Shown here in pieces: positions 1 through 10,632 of a stretch of DNA of 64,000 nucleotides. The DNA comes from Stramonita haemastoma (Eukaryota; Mollusca; Gastropoda; Neogastropoda; Muricidae), in NCBI GenBank assembly GCA_030674155.1, contig CM060324.1:50786242-50850241 (forward strand), written 5' to 3'. Positions within the stretch are counted from its first letter, which is position 1. Each line of letters starts with the position of its first letter. A program made the position numbers and the translations under genes. The notes below the pieces were generated by a model. The model was not told the DNA's origin and did no database searches. It saw nothing but the letters and a program-made list of their open reading frames with translations.

Positions 1-654
1 GTAGAAATCAGCATGTAGTGGTTGAAAAATCCCACAATGCTCTGCTGCAGATGCCTTAGTTTGGAGGGGACAGAAAAGTGGTTAGAAAAATTGGACATGA
101 CCATTTCTGTGATTTCACATATTTGGTAAAAGACTTTTAAAGGGTTTTTTCCTTGTTTGTTTGTTTGGGGGGGTGGGGGGGTGTTGGTTTTTTGGGTGTT
201 TTTTTTTTTAAGATTCAGTGCATCTTTGTTAGCCCTTCCTACCCTTTCTTTTTTTTTTGTTTTTGAGAGATTGGATATGTTTTTATTTTTCCATTAAGAA
301 AATATCTCTGTTCATCTGACCCCCTTCTCACTCCTCTCCCCCTCCACCCCTTTTTTTGAAATAGTAGATTCAGATATTTATTTATTTATTCTGTTCAGTC
401 ATCTATCTTTCTGTTTTAACTTTTTGAGATTTTGATATCTTTGCAGGCCAGTTTTTTTTTTTTTAGGTGAGACGGTTTGTAGTGCAAATCGTCAGATTAA
501 AAGAAAAAAGAAAAGCATCTTTTATTTTTTGAATTAACCCTTTCACTGCCCACAGCTGCCAGTTTCCCCAACTTTCAGCTGTGATCTATTCCATCCCCAG
601 CTGGTGGTAATCATAGCCAACCTGATCAGACTTGAACTTGGTAAAAGCACTGAG

Positions 655-727
655 CCCTGGACTGACTGAAATTGCAAGTGTCAAATTGCAAGCGCAATGC
701 TCTGACCACTTGGCTATCTCGCCCTAT
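655..727 (-). mobile_element. SINE head fragment (family A)
   Basis: Read on the minus strand this begins with a tRNA-like head: GATAGCCAAGTGGTCAGAGC, an A-box-like stretch shared with the better copies at 29720, 33098 and 44925. The body is degraded, so only the head is claimed. It sits about 40 bp upstream of the first myosin exon. Confidence 0.5.
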
Positions 728-764
728 CATGTGTTGATGTGAAACGTTGTGTGTGTGTGTGCAG

Positions 765-933
765 TGGTGTGATGCGGATCCTGCCCCGCACGATGCGTAC
801 GCAGGTGCGTGTGGAGGACATCGTGACGATGCACAAGACGGTGCTGGACCAGAGTCCCCAGCAAGCCATCACTTCCTTCATCAACGTCCTCAGGGGCTGG
901 TGTCTCTTCGGGGCCACCATCTTCCCCGTCTGT
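765..933 (+). CDS. Myosin tail exon 1 in window (end of FERM F2)
   Basis: Acceptor ...TGTGTGCAG before 765 and donor TGT|GTCAGT after 933. The exon starts with the last base of a split codon, then 56 codons ending FPVC. Residues VEDIVTMHKTVLDQSPQQA form the helical end of F2, followed by the WCLFGATIFPV entry into F3. The previous exon should end two bases into a codon and lies outside the window. The polypyrimidine tract is replaced by a (TG)n run. Confidence 0.85.
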
Positions 934-3900
934 GTCAGTACCCTCCCTTTTTTCTTCTGCTTCTTCTTCTTTAACTCACTCGGGACGGCCACTTCTCTCC
1001 CTGGCTTTTCCCCATGGACGGCCCATTTGTCATGGTTCATTAAAAAAAAAATCATTAAAAAATACAAAACACATAGAAAGAAAAATGAGATTTTCTTAAC
1101 ATGTGAATAACGTACTGGGTTTGTACAGATCAAAAGATTGAAGTTCTCACTTTAAAATTTGAGCTTTGACTAGCATGAAGAAAAAAACTCGTAATTTTGT
1201 ACTCCATGTCACTACTCCGTGTCCTCTACTCTCTGCAAATGCAAACAAAGAGTCCGGAACACTCAGAATCACCTGACAACGCTCTGCATTCGACCTTGGA
1301 CAGGCTCACAAAGCTATGTTAAGCTGCACTAGTTATAGTATCAATGTGGCTGCCACGTGAAAAATCTGCAAACAGCAAATCCCGGATCGGGACTAAAGAG
1401 GGTTAACTAACGGAGAAGTTGCAAGAAAATTGTAGTGAAAGCTAATGAATGAAGAGATGTGTGCAGTGCTGAACTGCTAATGAGGTGAACAGAGTCTGGT
1501 TGTTTTATTACCTGTGTGTATCGAGAACTCTCTAGTAGAGCTTTGGGACAGGCCCAAAACAAACGAACAGATTTTTCAATGTGAGCGCAAGATGTTCTGC
1601 ATGCGTTTGCACAAGAGACTTCCATTCATAGTCTCATCTGAAGGACTTTGACGTTGTGTTCAATTTTCTCACCAAACTGTTAAGACAGGGCGAGGCTGGG
1701 AATCGAACCTACAACCTCACGGCTTATTTTTGAGGCAGGGGGACGTCTTGGTTCTCCTGCCACCCTCCTTCTTGTTTGGTGTGTGTGGTTGACGTTGTGT
1801 GTTATGTGTGTGTGTGTGTGCAGCAAACGTACACGTCCTCGATGCCCAAAAACTTGCTGCTGGCTGTGCATGAACGAGGAATCTCACTGCTGGAAATGCA
1901 CTCCTTTGTAAGTCACTGCCTCTGCTGGCTTTCTTCCAGGATGCTCTGTGTTCAATTCATTTTTACGTCTTTTCACAAAATGTGATATTAGACATTTAAA
2001 AAAAAAAGAAAAAAAAGTGTGTGTGTGAGTGTGTGTGTATGTGGGGAGGGGGGGGGGTAGGAGGAGGAGTTTTGGAAGTGGGGAAGTGGATTAATTCACT
2101 AAATCTACACAGAACAGTTAAAAAAAAAAAATAAATAAACACAAATGTACATAATTCTTGAATACAGAATACTAAAAATTCCAAATTCTAAACAGAACCT
2201 AAAGCATGAACAATAAATCTATTTACAACCATAACCAACAAGAGAAATATCTAATCAACAGAAGGAAATGTCTTTTAAGTCCATAATAATCATAATAAAG
2301 AACCAATAGGACAGTGCAGTAATGATTTGAAAAATGTTTACCTCAGTAATGGATCATTGAATATCTCTGATGAGGATGATGAGGTAAGAACAGGTATATA
2401 ACTTTTCAGCATGCTGCATATCAATATATTGCTAAAAGAGATGAAGTATCCCCACTCCAACTTGGGAACTCAAAGAGCACAGTTTGATATAAATTATATT
2501 GACTTAATAAAGAATTGTAATATAAATCTAGTGTAATCTCAAGCAAAAATTCATTTGGAAGAATATTATTCAAACCATTTAAAAGTGTTCACAGATGGCT
2601 CAGTCTTAAACAATAATGCTGGTGATGCTCTGTGTGAGTGTGTGTGAGTGTGTTGTGATGTGCCATTATTGTGATATGATGTCTGTGATGTGATGTTTCA
2701 TTATCGTGATGTGATGTCTGGTTGTTGTGTTGTGATGTTTCATTATTGTGATGTGATGTTCCATTATTGTGATGTGATGTTCCATTTATCATAATGTGAT
2801 GTTTCATTACTGTGATGTGATGTTTGGTTGTTGTGTTGTGATGTTTCATTATCGTGATGCGATGTTTGGCTGTTGTGTTGTGATGTGATGTTTGGCTGTT
2901 GTGTTGTGATGTGATGTTTGGTTGTTGTGTTGTGATGTTTGGTTGTTGTGTTTCATTACCATGATGTGATGTCTGGTTGTTGTGTTATGATACTTCATTA
3001 TGGTGATGTGATGTGTGGTTGTTGTGTTGTGATGTTTCATTACCGTGATGCGATGTTTGGTTGTTGTGTTTCATTATGGTGACGTGATGTGTGGTTGCTG
3101 TGTTGTGATGTTTCATAACCGTGATGCGATGTTTGGTTGTGATGTTTCATTACCGTGACACGATGTTTGGTTGTGATGTTTCATTATGGTGATGTGATAT
3201 GTGGTTGTTGTGTTGTGATGTTTCATTACCGTGATGCGATGTTTGGTTGTTGTGTTTCATTATGGTGACGTGATGTGTGGTTGCTGTGTTGTGATGTTTC
3301 ATAACCGTGATGTGATGTTTAGTTGTGATGTTTCATTACCGTGTCGCGATGTTTGGTTGTGATGTTTCATTACTGTGACATGATATGTGGTTGTTGTGTT
3401 GCAGACCATCATGTCGTCCTTCAGCTTCTCAGAGATCGTGCACACCAGTCCTGCCATCAAGAGCATCATGATCGTCATCGGCAACATGGCCAAAGGCACC
3501 AAGTTCATGTTCAACTCCAATGAGGTCAGTGCTCCCCCCCCCCCTCTTTTTCAACGGCTTTTGTAGGCCATGTTTGTAGCTGTCTGGGAAAGTGTTGACT
3601 TACTTGACTTATGCCTTTGAATTCCCTGGGGAACAGAGGGCCGCAACAACCTCCCTCCAATGGACTCAGTTCTGGGAGATCCTCTGCAGCTCGGCCCACG
3701 TCATTCCGGCTGCCTTCGTCTCTGCTTCAATGCTTCTGCACCAGGTCTGTTTTGGTCGACCTACTTTCCGCTTCCCTTGTGGGTTCCAGTCAAGGGCCTG
3801 CCTGGTGACGTTTGAAGCAGGCTTGCGGAGCGTATGGCCGATCCATCCCCATTTCCTTTTCTTGATCTCAGACTCAATGTCTGGTCCTGTCCCATAGTTC

Positions 3901-5459
3901 TTCGTCTGAGACGACTTCTGGCCACCTGATACCAAGGATGTTCCTAAGACATCTGTTGGTGAATGTCTGAAGTTTGTGGGTGTTGGTCTTTGTTACCCGC
4001 CTGGTTTCTGAGCCGTAAAGTAGGACCGACTTGACGTTGGTGTTGAAGATCGGGATCTTGTTGTGGAGTGAGAGGGCTCTGGTAAAGTGTTACCTCTTCC
4101 ATTTGTGTGAATTGCTTCCCTTCCTTTCCATGTTCCAGAAAAGCATTATATCCCTTCCTTCCTTCCTGAGTTTCTAGCACAATCTATTCCAGAAAACTGG
4201 GTGCTTGGTTCCAAGTGGAATGATGCTAAAATAGAGCATGATTAACCTCAAGCTTTATGCACTGTTGTGATGATAAGTCGAACGCTGAAAAGATGGTATG
4301 CAGGGCGGGATAGCTCAGTGGTCAGAGCACTCACTTTCCCCCAGTCAAATTAAGCAGCATCAAGCGTGGTTACCAGTTGGATGGGTGACCGTTTGAGCGC
4401 CTTGGCTTTAGCACAGTCCCCCCTGTTCACCCAGTTGTAAATGGGTACCTGCCCCCTTTAGGGTCAGGGAAGGTAAAGCAGTGAGGGAGAAGAGATGGGC
4501 ACCGCCCTCAATATGCTGGCCCCTAGAGAAGCTGAGGTCTCTGATGCCTCGCTTCCTTACGACCGCCTAGGTTATGGGACACCTTTACCCTTTACCTTTT
4601 TTTTTTTTATTACAGTGTTGGTGATATGTAGGGGATAGAGTAGAGCTGGAAAATACAATCATGATGTGAACTTTGTTCTGATGTTCTCTTCCCCTCACAG
4701 TCATGGTGGTTGACAGGCAAGTAGAGTGTGTTCCTATAGTTCCTACAGAGTTGCATAACTGCTGTGTCTACAGTGACTGAACCGAGATTCGAACCCACAG
4801 TTTCATGGATCCATGGGACTGAAGTCAAACAGTCTTAACCGCTGAGCTACCAGCATCCAGTCAACTACCGATAACTGATGATAATGATTGATGATGATGA
4901 TAATTGGTGATGATGATTGATAATAATGATTGGTGATTCTTGATAATAATTGATCATGATGGTTGAGGGTAATTGGTGATTATGATAATGATTGGTGATA
5001 ATTGGTGATGATCATAGATGATAATGGTTGATGATAATTGGTGATGATCATAGATGATAATGATAATTGGTGATGATAATGATTGATGATAATTGGTGAT
5101 GATAATGTTAGACGATTGATGATAATTGGTGATGTTGATTGATGACAACAATTAATGATTCCTGAAGATGATTGATCATCATCATCATTAACGATAATGA
5201 TGACTGATGATGACTACCACTTACCATGGCTTCAGAAAGCTTAACATCAATGACACTGGCTGTGTACTGTATGTCTATCTGTGCTTTATTTCAGCGGCAG
5301 GCCCAGAGATAGCCACCCTGCGGTGAGCGGACTACATGGGTGGAATGCTGCCAGAACCGCTACATGCTGGCCCCCACAGAGACCCAGCAGCGCATGTCCC
5401 ACGCCTTCGAGATGGACGAGCTGGAGCGTCAGAACGCCTACATGCACCGCATAGAGTGA
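765..5459 (+). CDS. MyTH4-FERM unconventional myosin, C-terminal FERM exons (partial; exon 4 frame-broken)
   Basis: Four exons at 765-933, 1824-1907, 3405-3524 and 5295-5459 encode the end of FERM lobe F2 and lobe F3, the cargo/membrane-binding tail of a MyTH4-FERM myosin motor. Seen: exon 1 ends in WCLFGATIFPV, the hallmark F2-to-F3 junction (W-P/C-L-F-G in myosins VII, X, XV and PLEKHH proteins). Exon 2 gives NLLLAVHERGISLLE, matching the F3 strands that read 'lLIAInkxGvsLld' in relatives. Exon 3 gives the FSEIVHTSP...IVIGNMAKGTKF strands, and exon 4 the EIATL helix and a tail ending MHRIE. Introns 1-3 are all phase 0. The motor, neck and MyTH4 regions would lie upstream of the window. Class is not settled: XV-like is my best guess, and VII, X or a PLEKHH-type protein are possible. 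Exon 4 needs at least three indel corrections, so the locus may be a pseudogene or contain assembly errors. Confidence 0.8.
1530..1762 (-). mobile_element. SINE family A, variant head
   Basis: The minus strand reads a tRNA B-box-like GTAGGTTCGATTCCCAGCC, then the family-A body (AAAGTCCTTCAGATGAGACT, GCAGAACATCTTGCGC). The head resembles the copy at 44352 (GGCAGGATGGTTAAGACAT type) rather than the common GGGATAGCCTAGTGG head. It lies in intron 1 and ends about 60 bp before exon 2. Confidence 0.6.
1824..1907 (+). CDS. Myosin tail exon 2 (FERM F3, first strands)
   Basis: 28 codons, phase 0 at both ends, with acceptor TGTGTGCAG|CAA and a strong donor TTT|GTAAGT. It encodes QTYTSSMPKNLLLAVHERG followed by ISLLEMHSF, the beta-strand pair that opens the F3 (PH-like) lobe. 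It joins in frame to the exons on both sides. Confidence 0.85.
2635..3403 (+). repeat. Intronic minisatellite (TGATGTTTCATTA.../TTTGGTTGTTGTG)
   Basis: Imperfect tandem repeat built from GTGATGTGATGTTTCATTA and TGGTTGTTGTGTTGTGATG blocks, spacing roughly 20-45 bp. It fills the distal part of intron 2 and runs directly into the acceptor of exon 3. Short minus-strand open frames here (Thr/Ser/His/Asn-rich) are translations of the repeat, not genes. Confidence 0.85.
3405..3524 (+). CDS. Myosin tail exon 3 (FERM F3, middle)
   Basis: 40 codons in phase 0, acceptor TTGTTGTGTTGCAG|ACC and donor GAG|GTCAGT. It encodes TIMSSFSFSEIVHTSPAIKS, then IMIVIGNMAKGTKFMFNSNE: the beta strands 'pysxIxxw...fxixiGn...gxkl' of the F3 lobe. 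There are no frame problems. The acceptor tract is supplied by the end of the adjacent minisatellite. Confidence 0.85.
3597..4082 (-). pseudogene. RTE-type LINE reverse transcriptase C-terminus, decayed
   Basis: Minus-strand translation gives VLLYGSETRRVTKTNTHKLQ, CLRNILGIRWPEVVSDEELW, then after a frameshift KKRKWGWIGHTLRKP, QALDWNPQGKRKVGRPKQTW and AAGMTWAELQRISQN. This is the conserved C-terminal tail of RTE-like non-LTR retrotransposon polymerases. It is a 5'-truncated copy in intron 3, antisense to the host gene, and ends at about 3597 in a short AAGTCAAGTAAGTC repeat. At least one frameshift and one stop make it dead. Confidence 0.85.
4301..4597 (+). mobile_element. Composite SINE: tRNA-like head fused to 5S rRNA-like segment
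   Basis: 4306-4330 is a tRNA-type head (GGGATAGCTCAGTGGTCAGA, A box). From 4351 the sequence follows 5S rRNA instead of a tRNA 3' half: TAAGCAGCATCAAGC, then GGTTAccagTTGGATGGGTG and ACCG, the 5S A-box to C-box region; 4377-4391 is 15 bases matching the usual 5S sequence. A body follows with a small hairpin (CACCCAGTTGTAAATGGGTA) and a tail ACCTTTACCCTTTACC. It is in intron 3. The 5S comparison is from memory. Confidence 0.7.
4598..4862 (-). mobile_element. tRNA-derived SINE (family C), near full length
   Basis: The minus strand starts GGATGCTGGTAGCTCAGCGG (A box) with B box TGGGTTCGAATCTCGG, then about 170 bp of body, and ends in poly(A) (4598-4612, T-run on + strand). The poly(A) abuts the 3' end of the composite SINE, so the two sit tail to tail in intron 3. 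Confidence 0.75.
4862..5215 (+). repeat. GATGATAATTGG-type low-complexity tandem repeat
   Basis: Interspersed GATGATAAT, TGGTGATGATAAT and TTGATGATAATTGG units fill the end of intron 3. No coding signal. Confidence 0.85.
5295..5459 (+). pseudogene. Myosin tail exon 4 with frame breaks (end of F3 and C-terminus)
   Basis: Acceptor TTATTTCAG|CGG. In phase 0 the exon reads R-Q-A-Q-R then TAG at 5310. One base later, from 5306, it reads E-I-A-T-L-R, the expected F3 helix, followed by TGA at 5324, then D-Y-M. From 5340 a third frame runs clean to a TGA at 5457 (VECCQNRYMLAPTETQQ...AYMHRIE). All three breaks fall within about 35 bp. The end could be a true stop, or ATAGA|GTGAGG could be a donor to an exon I cannot find. 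A 25-base G run follows directly. Confidence 0.65.
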
Positions 5460-5460
5460 G

Positions 5461-5485
5461 GGGGGGGGGGGGGGGGGGGGGGGGG
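5461..5485 (+). repeat. Poly-G run
   Basis: About 25 consecutive G directly after the last myosin exon, followed by AGAGAGAGG. Length is likely to be unreliable in the assembly. Confidence 0.9.
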
Positions 5486-8029
5486 AGAGAGAGGAGAGGA
5501 AGGAGGCCCTGTCTGTCTGGGGCCCCTTGGCTCACCTCACCCACCATCCATCCATTCTCTGGTTGGGAAACGGACGTTTTCAGATGATGGGGACAACGTG
5601 GTGATACTTGTGCAGTGGTTAGGGAGCTCCGTGATACTTGTGCAATGGTGAAGTCAAAACTGCACCGAGGGGGGACCCTCCTATGTGTGAGTGATGACAG
5701 GAAGAGAGAGAAGAGGATGACGCTCTTGTGTTTTTTCTGGTGGAGGCTGACTGTTGTTTTGTTACTGCGGTGAGGAGTTAGTGTCACGAATATCGATTTG
5801 ATGGTGTGACGAGTACTGAGTTGATGGAGAAGGGACTTTGCGCGATGACCTGAACTGAAAGATGGATGCGTGGTTTGTGTTTGTTGGGGAGAAAGAAGCG
5901 TATTGCCTTGCTTTGCCATCAGTATATGGTTAGGTAATGGAGCGGTCGGTCCGCCATTTGGGACTTTGAAAATCAAAATTTTTGGTTCGAGCTTACTTCT
6001 GATTAGAAAAAAAAAGAAAAAAAAGTTGGGAATAAGCTTGCCAAGAGTAACTGATGGAAAAAAAAGCTTGATAAGTCAGATCTGCTGAATTTGTTTTTTT
6101 GTGTGTTTTTTTTTTTTTGTCAGACATAAGAGTGGGCGAAATCTCATTTACAGTAACAAAAAATCATCCCATGCTACGTGTATAAGAATGTTTGGACCAA
6201 TATCTCACTGATGCCAAAAAGCTTAGCTGGAGAGGGGGTACTTTCAGCTTTTATCGCCACCCCTTGACCATCTGATTTTATACTGTGCGTACCAATTCTC
6301 TGATGACTGTCGGCACAAGTCTAAACATCATCAGCTAGAACAAGTTTTTAATCCAGTGTTTTCAGGGTTCATTGTATCTGTTATATATCATATTTATATT
6401 GATTGTATTTGATATGATATCGAAAGAGGTAAGGAAGAAAACATGACAAATTTTGCCTTATTTATTTCATGTACTTGTTGTTGTTGTTGTTGTTGTTGTT
6501 TTTTGTTGCTCAGTGTGTACACGATATTGAAGTGGACTCTCGGTTCTCCTGCCTTTGGTTGCTCTAACGTTTCATTTATGGATATCAGGGTATGAGAGAG
6601 AAACACATGGGCTTGCGTGTGTGTGTGTGTGCTTGTTAGTATGTGTGTATGTGAGTGTGCGCATGCACATGCACTGAAGCCAGTGGTATGAAGCATGTGC
6701 AGGCAAGTCAGGAGCAATAATTGTCCATAGGTTCTTTCTACTGTGCTAAGTCAGCGTAAGCCAAAAATGGGGTGTGGACTTGATGACGTTTCTCATCACA
6801 TTGTGGGGAGAAATCTGATGAATCTATCAAGAAAAGAAAAGAAAAGCAGCAACAAAATATTGCTCACTGACCAAGTGGGTGATGAAGCTCGAATGTGACA
6901 GACCTCTGTGTTGTCATCAAACACCCACAGGAGGACAACACAGCACAACACAACACAACACAACACAACACAACACAACACAACATAACATAACACAACA
7001 CAACACAACAGTCATGGTACTGGAGTGTCACCAACTTACCGTCAAAAGATTCCAAGAAAAATCCAGAAGGAATTTGCTCATAGACAGAAAGAGTTTTTTT
7101 TTAAATGTATTTATGCCCCAGAAAGAGTCTGAAAAATGTGTTTATGTCCCATAAATTTTGTTTGTTATATGCACATACTTGAATCTGCTTCATACCCTAC
7201 CCCCCTTCCCCCCTTTTTCCACTTGAAAATTTTTGTTTGTGTGATGTATTATTTTGTTATCATTTGTGCTTGAGTGGCGGGTGAGGGTATGTATGAGCTG
7301 TGCTTGACATGTACTGATGCTGTGTCTTTCACTTGCCTGACAGGGGCTGTGGAGACAGACCTTAGTTATGCTGGGAGGGGGGAGGGAGACTTTTGTCCTC
7401 GCATGGATTATTATTTTTACATGTAGAAATCCATAACCGCTATGTGTGTATGATGTATCTGATCTGGGGGTTTTTGTGTGTGTGTGTGTGTCTCTGTGAG
7501 TTACAGTATCTTCTGTTTTGATGGAGTCACACAGAATGCAGGCATAGACCTCATGATATAGATCACATGGATTCATCGATTGACACAGAAATGCAGGCAG
7601 AAATCATATGATGATGTAGATCACATGAAATCACCAGTCGACAAAGAATGCAGCCTAAGGCCAAACAATGATATATATACTGCATGAAAGAACGCACTGA
7701 CAGCAGCTAAACTCTCAGGCAAGGAGCTGTCTTATGCAGAACAGGTTGATCAAGGTCACAGAAAGCCAGACTGAATCAAACTTGGTCATGGTCGTCAATG
7801 CCAGGAGAATAAGTCTGTACTTCATTGTCGTAAATTCCTGGCTTCTCCTGTGTAGTTTTTTTTTTTTTTATTTCCCTGAAGAGTGGGAAAGAAAATCCAC
7901 ATGGATATGTCTTTGTGTTCCTGCCATGGACGTTGATGACAGACCGTCACATCTTCTGCTATTGAGCTATAGCCAGCCCCCAACAGATAAAGGTTTTGCC
8001 ATATATGGCAGCAGTAGAATGGGGTGGGG
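5486..8029. other. Non-coding stretch; simple repeats only
   Basis: No exon-like coding is seen. It holds a (TTG)n run at 6476-6503 and an (AACAC)n pentamer run at 6939-7010 with two variant units. It may be myosin 3' UTR or intergenic. Confidence 0.5.
6939..7010 (+). repeat. (AACAC)n pentanucleotide microsatellite
   Basis: About 14 units of ACACA/CAACA, interrupted by two AACAT variants. The opposite-strand Cys/Val/Leu reading frames are shadows of it. Confidence 0.9.
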
Positions 8030-8032
8030 GGA

Positions 8033-8110
8033 TGGACAGGATAGCCCAGCGGTTAGAGCCCTGACCTGCGATGTGGATAGCTTGGGTTCAAGTTGCTGTT
8101 GAGATGAAGC
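8033..8110 (+). mobile_element. tRNA-like SINE head
   Basis: GGATAGCCCAGCGGTTAGAG (A box) and CTTGGGTTCAAGTTGC (B box) are spaced as in a tRNA. There is no matching acceptor stem, so this is a SINE head rather than a tRNA gene. Where the body ends is unclear. Confidence 0.5.
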
Positions 8111-8417
8111 ATGGAGAGGATCTATCACAGCGCACAAATCCAACATCACTCAGTCCAGAGTGCTGAATTTAGAGCACTCTTTCCTTTGACCTTGTCCAAA
8201 TGTGGTCAGTTCCTGCTCTAATTAGCACCAGCTGGGCTGGGATAGGATGAAATAGTTAACCGCTGAGATGAGCTGAAAGTGGGGGAAACTGACTGACTGC
8301 TTGAGGATTCCTTCCCAGACTTGCCTTGGCTTCAATCTCTCCTCCTCAGCAGGTGATGAGATTAGACAGCCCCAGGGCCAGGCTTGAACAGCAACAAACA
8401 CCCTGCTCTTGTGGTCT

Positions 8418-8565
8418 TCTTCTTCTTCTTCTTCTCTTCTTCTTCTTCTTCTCTTCTTCTTCTTCTTCATTGAATGCTCCAACAGCAACTATTGTTGCCT
8501 GTCCTATGATAAAAAAAATGCGTTATGCGGCTGATAAAATGCCTGACAAGTCAGGCCCTGTGTCT
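8418..8565 (+). mobile_element. (CTT)n plus dispersed repeat R1, copy 1
   Basis: (CTT)n at 8418-8469 leads into a ~95-bp block (TTGAATGCTCCAACAGCAAC ... CTGACAAGTCAGGCC) that recurs at 9837-9945. The CTGACAAGTCAGGCC end contains a short palindrome. Confidence 0.6.
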
Positions 8566-8602
8566 CTGACTTCAGCATGGAAGAGAATTGTTATCTTTGA
8601 AG

Positions 8603-8765
8603 TTTTTCTGGGGGGGGAAAAAGGCAGGAGAATGTGCCAAATAAGGCAGAAAATAGACAAGAAGGAGATGACAGAAAGAAAAGAAAAAAAAAACCCCAAG
8701 GCAGAAGCAGAGACAGGGATAGAAAAGAGGGAATTCTTAGCACAGAATTTCCCAGAAAGGTGGGA
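8603..8765 (+). mobile_element. Dispersed repeat R2, copy 1
   Basis: GGCAGAAAATAGACAAGAAG and following sequence match the reverse complement of 41516-41662 over about 150 bp, including GGCAGAAGCAGAG and CAGAATTTCC. Not assigned to a known family. Confidence 0.6.
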
Positions 8766-8921
8766 ATGCTGTTTGTACTGACAGGCCCCCTGGCATCGCC
8801 ACAGGGGGATGGATCTCTCATGTTAAAAAAACTCCTATTTTCTGCAGGAGAGAGAGAGAGCAAGGCAGTTGTGCACAGTGTCAAATCAGTCATCATCCTT
8901 ACATATGGTGTAGGGGCCAAG

Positions 8922-9085
8922 GCCATAACAGACCATGACATGACAGCTATCTATTGTCCATGACAGCTATGACCACGACAGCTATCTATGATCACAACAG
9001 CTATCAATGACATGACAGCTATCTATGATCATGACAGCTATCAATGACCATGACAGCTATCTATGATCGTGACAGCTATCTAATC
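8922..9085 (+). repeat. ~20-bp minisatellite (ATGACAGCTATCTATGATC)
   Basis: About eight imperfect units of CATGACAGCTATCTATGATC with length and base variants (CAATGACCATGACAGC, GACCACGACAGC). Confidence 0.85.
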
Positions 9086-9189
9086 AAGGACCATGACGGG
9101 AGCCATGCGTGCACAAACCTCCATTCTCAGTGGCTGTTTCCACCCTCCTCTAGTCCGCAAATACTCTGCATTCCACCTCGTTTTGTGAC

Positions 9190-9191
9190 GA

Positions 9192-9222
<31 letters not shown>
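9190..9222 (+). repeat. Poly-C run
   Basis: About 30 C with one T near the end. The proline- or glycine-rich frames across it are artefacts. Confidence 0.9.
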
Positions 9223-9223
<1 letters not shown>

Positions 9224-9836
9224 CCAAACTGTATAACCGCCACACCTACAGTTGTTTGTGTTCATGCTTAATGGTGCTAAGGATGAGGTGACGTCACTGT
9301 CTGCTCTGTGTGTGTGTGTAATGGCTTTGTTGAGTCTGTCTGTTCTCCACATGTGACCACTGAGGTCTGCTGTCTGTACCCATGATGCTATGTTTAACCC
9401 CCAAGTTTTAGTCCTGCATGATGCGCTTACAGTTCATGTGATCCTTTTTTTTTGTTTTTTTTTTTGGAAAGGTAAAATGAAGTGAGATTCTAGCATTTTT
9501 GCGTTGCTGCTTTACATGTTGAGTTGTCATTTATAATCATGGTTTTGATTGATGCTAAATGCTTTTGATACTTTTCACTTTGTTTGAAGATGTACTTAGT
9601 CTTGCTTGTTGTGGCCGTGTTTTGCTCTGCTGGGCCTGTGTGGATGTACTTGTTGTAGAGGGTTGCAGTGCTCGGGGGTGAAAGGGAGTGAACTATTGGC
9701 TGATTGTCCCTCGCCCTTCCTCTTCCCTCCCTCATTTGCGTTCTCTTTCCGTCTGTTCACGTTAGAATTATTGTGTCAGCCTGGTCCATCATTGCATTTG
9801 ATCGTTTCTCAGGTACAGGAAACATTGCTCTTTTTG

Positions 9837-9945
9837 TCCTTCTTCTTCGTTGAACACTCAAACAGCAACTGTTGTTGTCTGTCATGGCGAGTGGAAATGC
9901 GTTGCGCTGCCGTTAGGCACCTGACAAGTCAGGCCCAGCACCATC
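9837..9945 (+). mobile_element. Dispersed repeat R1, copy 2
   Basis: Begins TTCTTCTTCGTTGAACACTC, contains AACAGCAACTGTTGTTG and ends CTGACAAGTCAGGCCC, matching 8463-8565 at roughly 80 per cent. Confidence 0.6.
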
Positions 9946-10536
9946 CAATTTTGGCGTGGTTCTTTTGCACTATTTTTCATTAACCCAACACCGCTCCAAG
10001 TGACATTATTACAAAGAGAGGAATTCCAAGCAGGTGAGCAAAACATGCAATAACCACAGCAGCACAACTGAAATGGAAGGATTGATGTATCAAGTCATCT
10101 GGTTTCATATTGGTTGTTTTGATTTTTTTTTGGGGGGGGGATCAGGTTGTATATTTTTGCGATTTCACATTTTTCATGTCTTTAAATTTTTTTTTTATAT
10201 ACTTCTAAGGGAAAATGCTTGTAATCAAAGCTGGTACCTAAATACAGTGACTCAAACTAAAAGCACATGGTGTAGGTAGAAATCAAACAACAAAAACATT
10301 GTTTTTTTTCCCCCAGAAGTGCATGTTCTAAGCAGAAATCAAAAGAGTTTGCTCAGGCAGTGGGTTGATGTAGACACACTGTGTGTCAGGTCTGGTCAAG
10401 CAGTCTTGTGCTGGCAATTTTCATTCTATAGACCACAGCGCATAAGAAAACACATCCTTGCTATGATCAGTTGAACTCTAGTCTTGTACAGTGCTATGTG
10501 GTCTTATTTTATTTTTTTTTAAATTTTATTTATTTT

Positions 10537-10632
10537 GTACCACTTTATGTCACAGCAGATTCCTCTGCGTGAAATTTCCCCGGGGAGAGGCGCCTTGCCA
10601 CAGGTGCAGCATCTACCCATTATTTTTTTTTC
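10537..10632 (+). mobile_element. SINE tail fragment with CCCCGGGGAGAG hairpin
   Basis: TACCACTTTATGTCACAGCA, TCTGCGTGAAATT and CCCCGGGGAGAGGCGC also occur, inverted, at 44662-44758. This is a fragment of one interspersed family. Confidence 0.6.

Noticed and set aside
4377..4391. Possible genuine 5S rRNA gene
   Set aside because: Only the internal A-to-C-box part is 5S-like; the 5' part is tRNA-like and the 3' part does not follow 5S.
5332..5976. 214-codon minus-strand ORF
   Set aside because: Antisense to myosin exon 4 and across the poly-G run; no splice or domain support.
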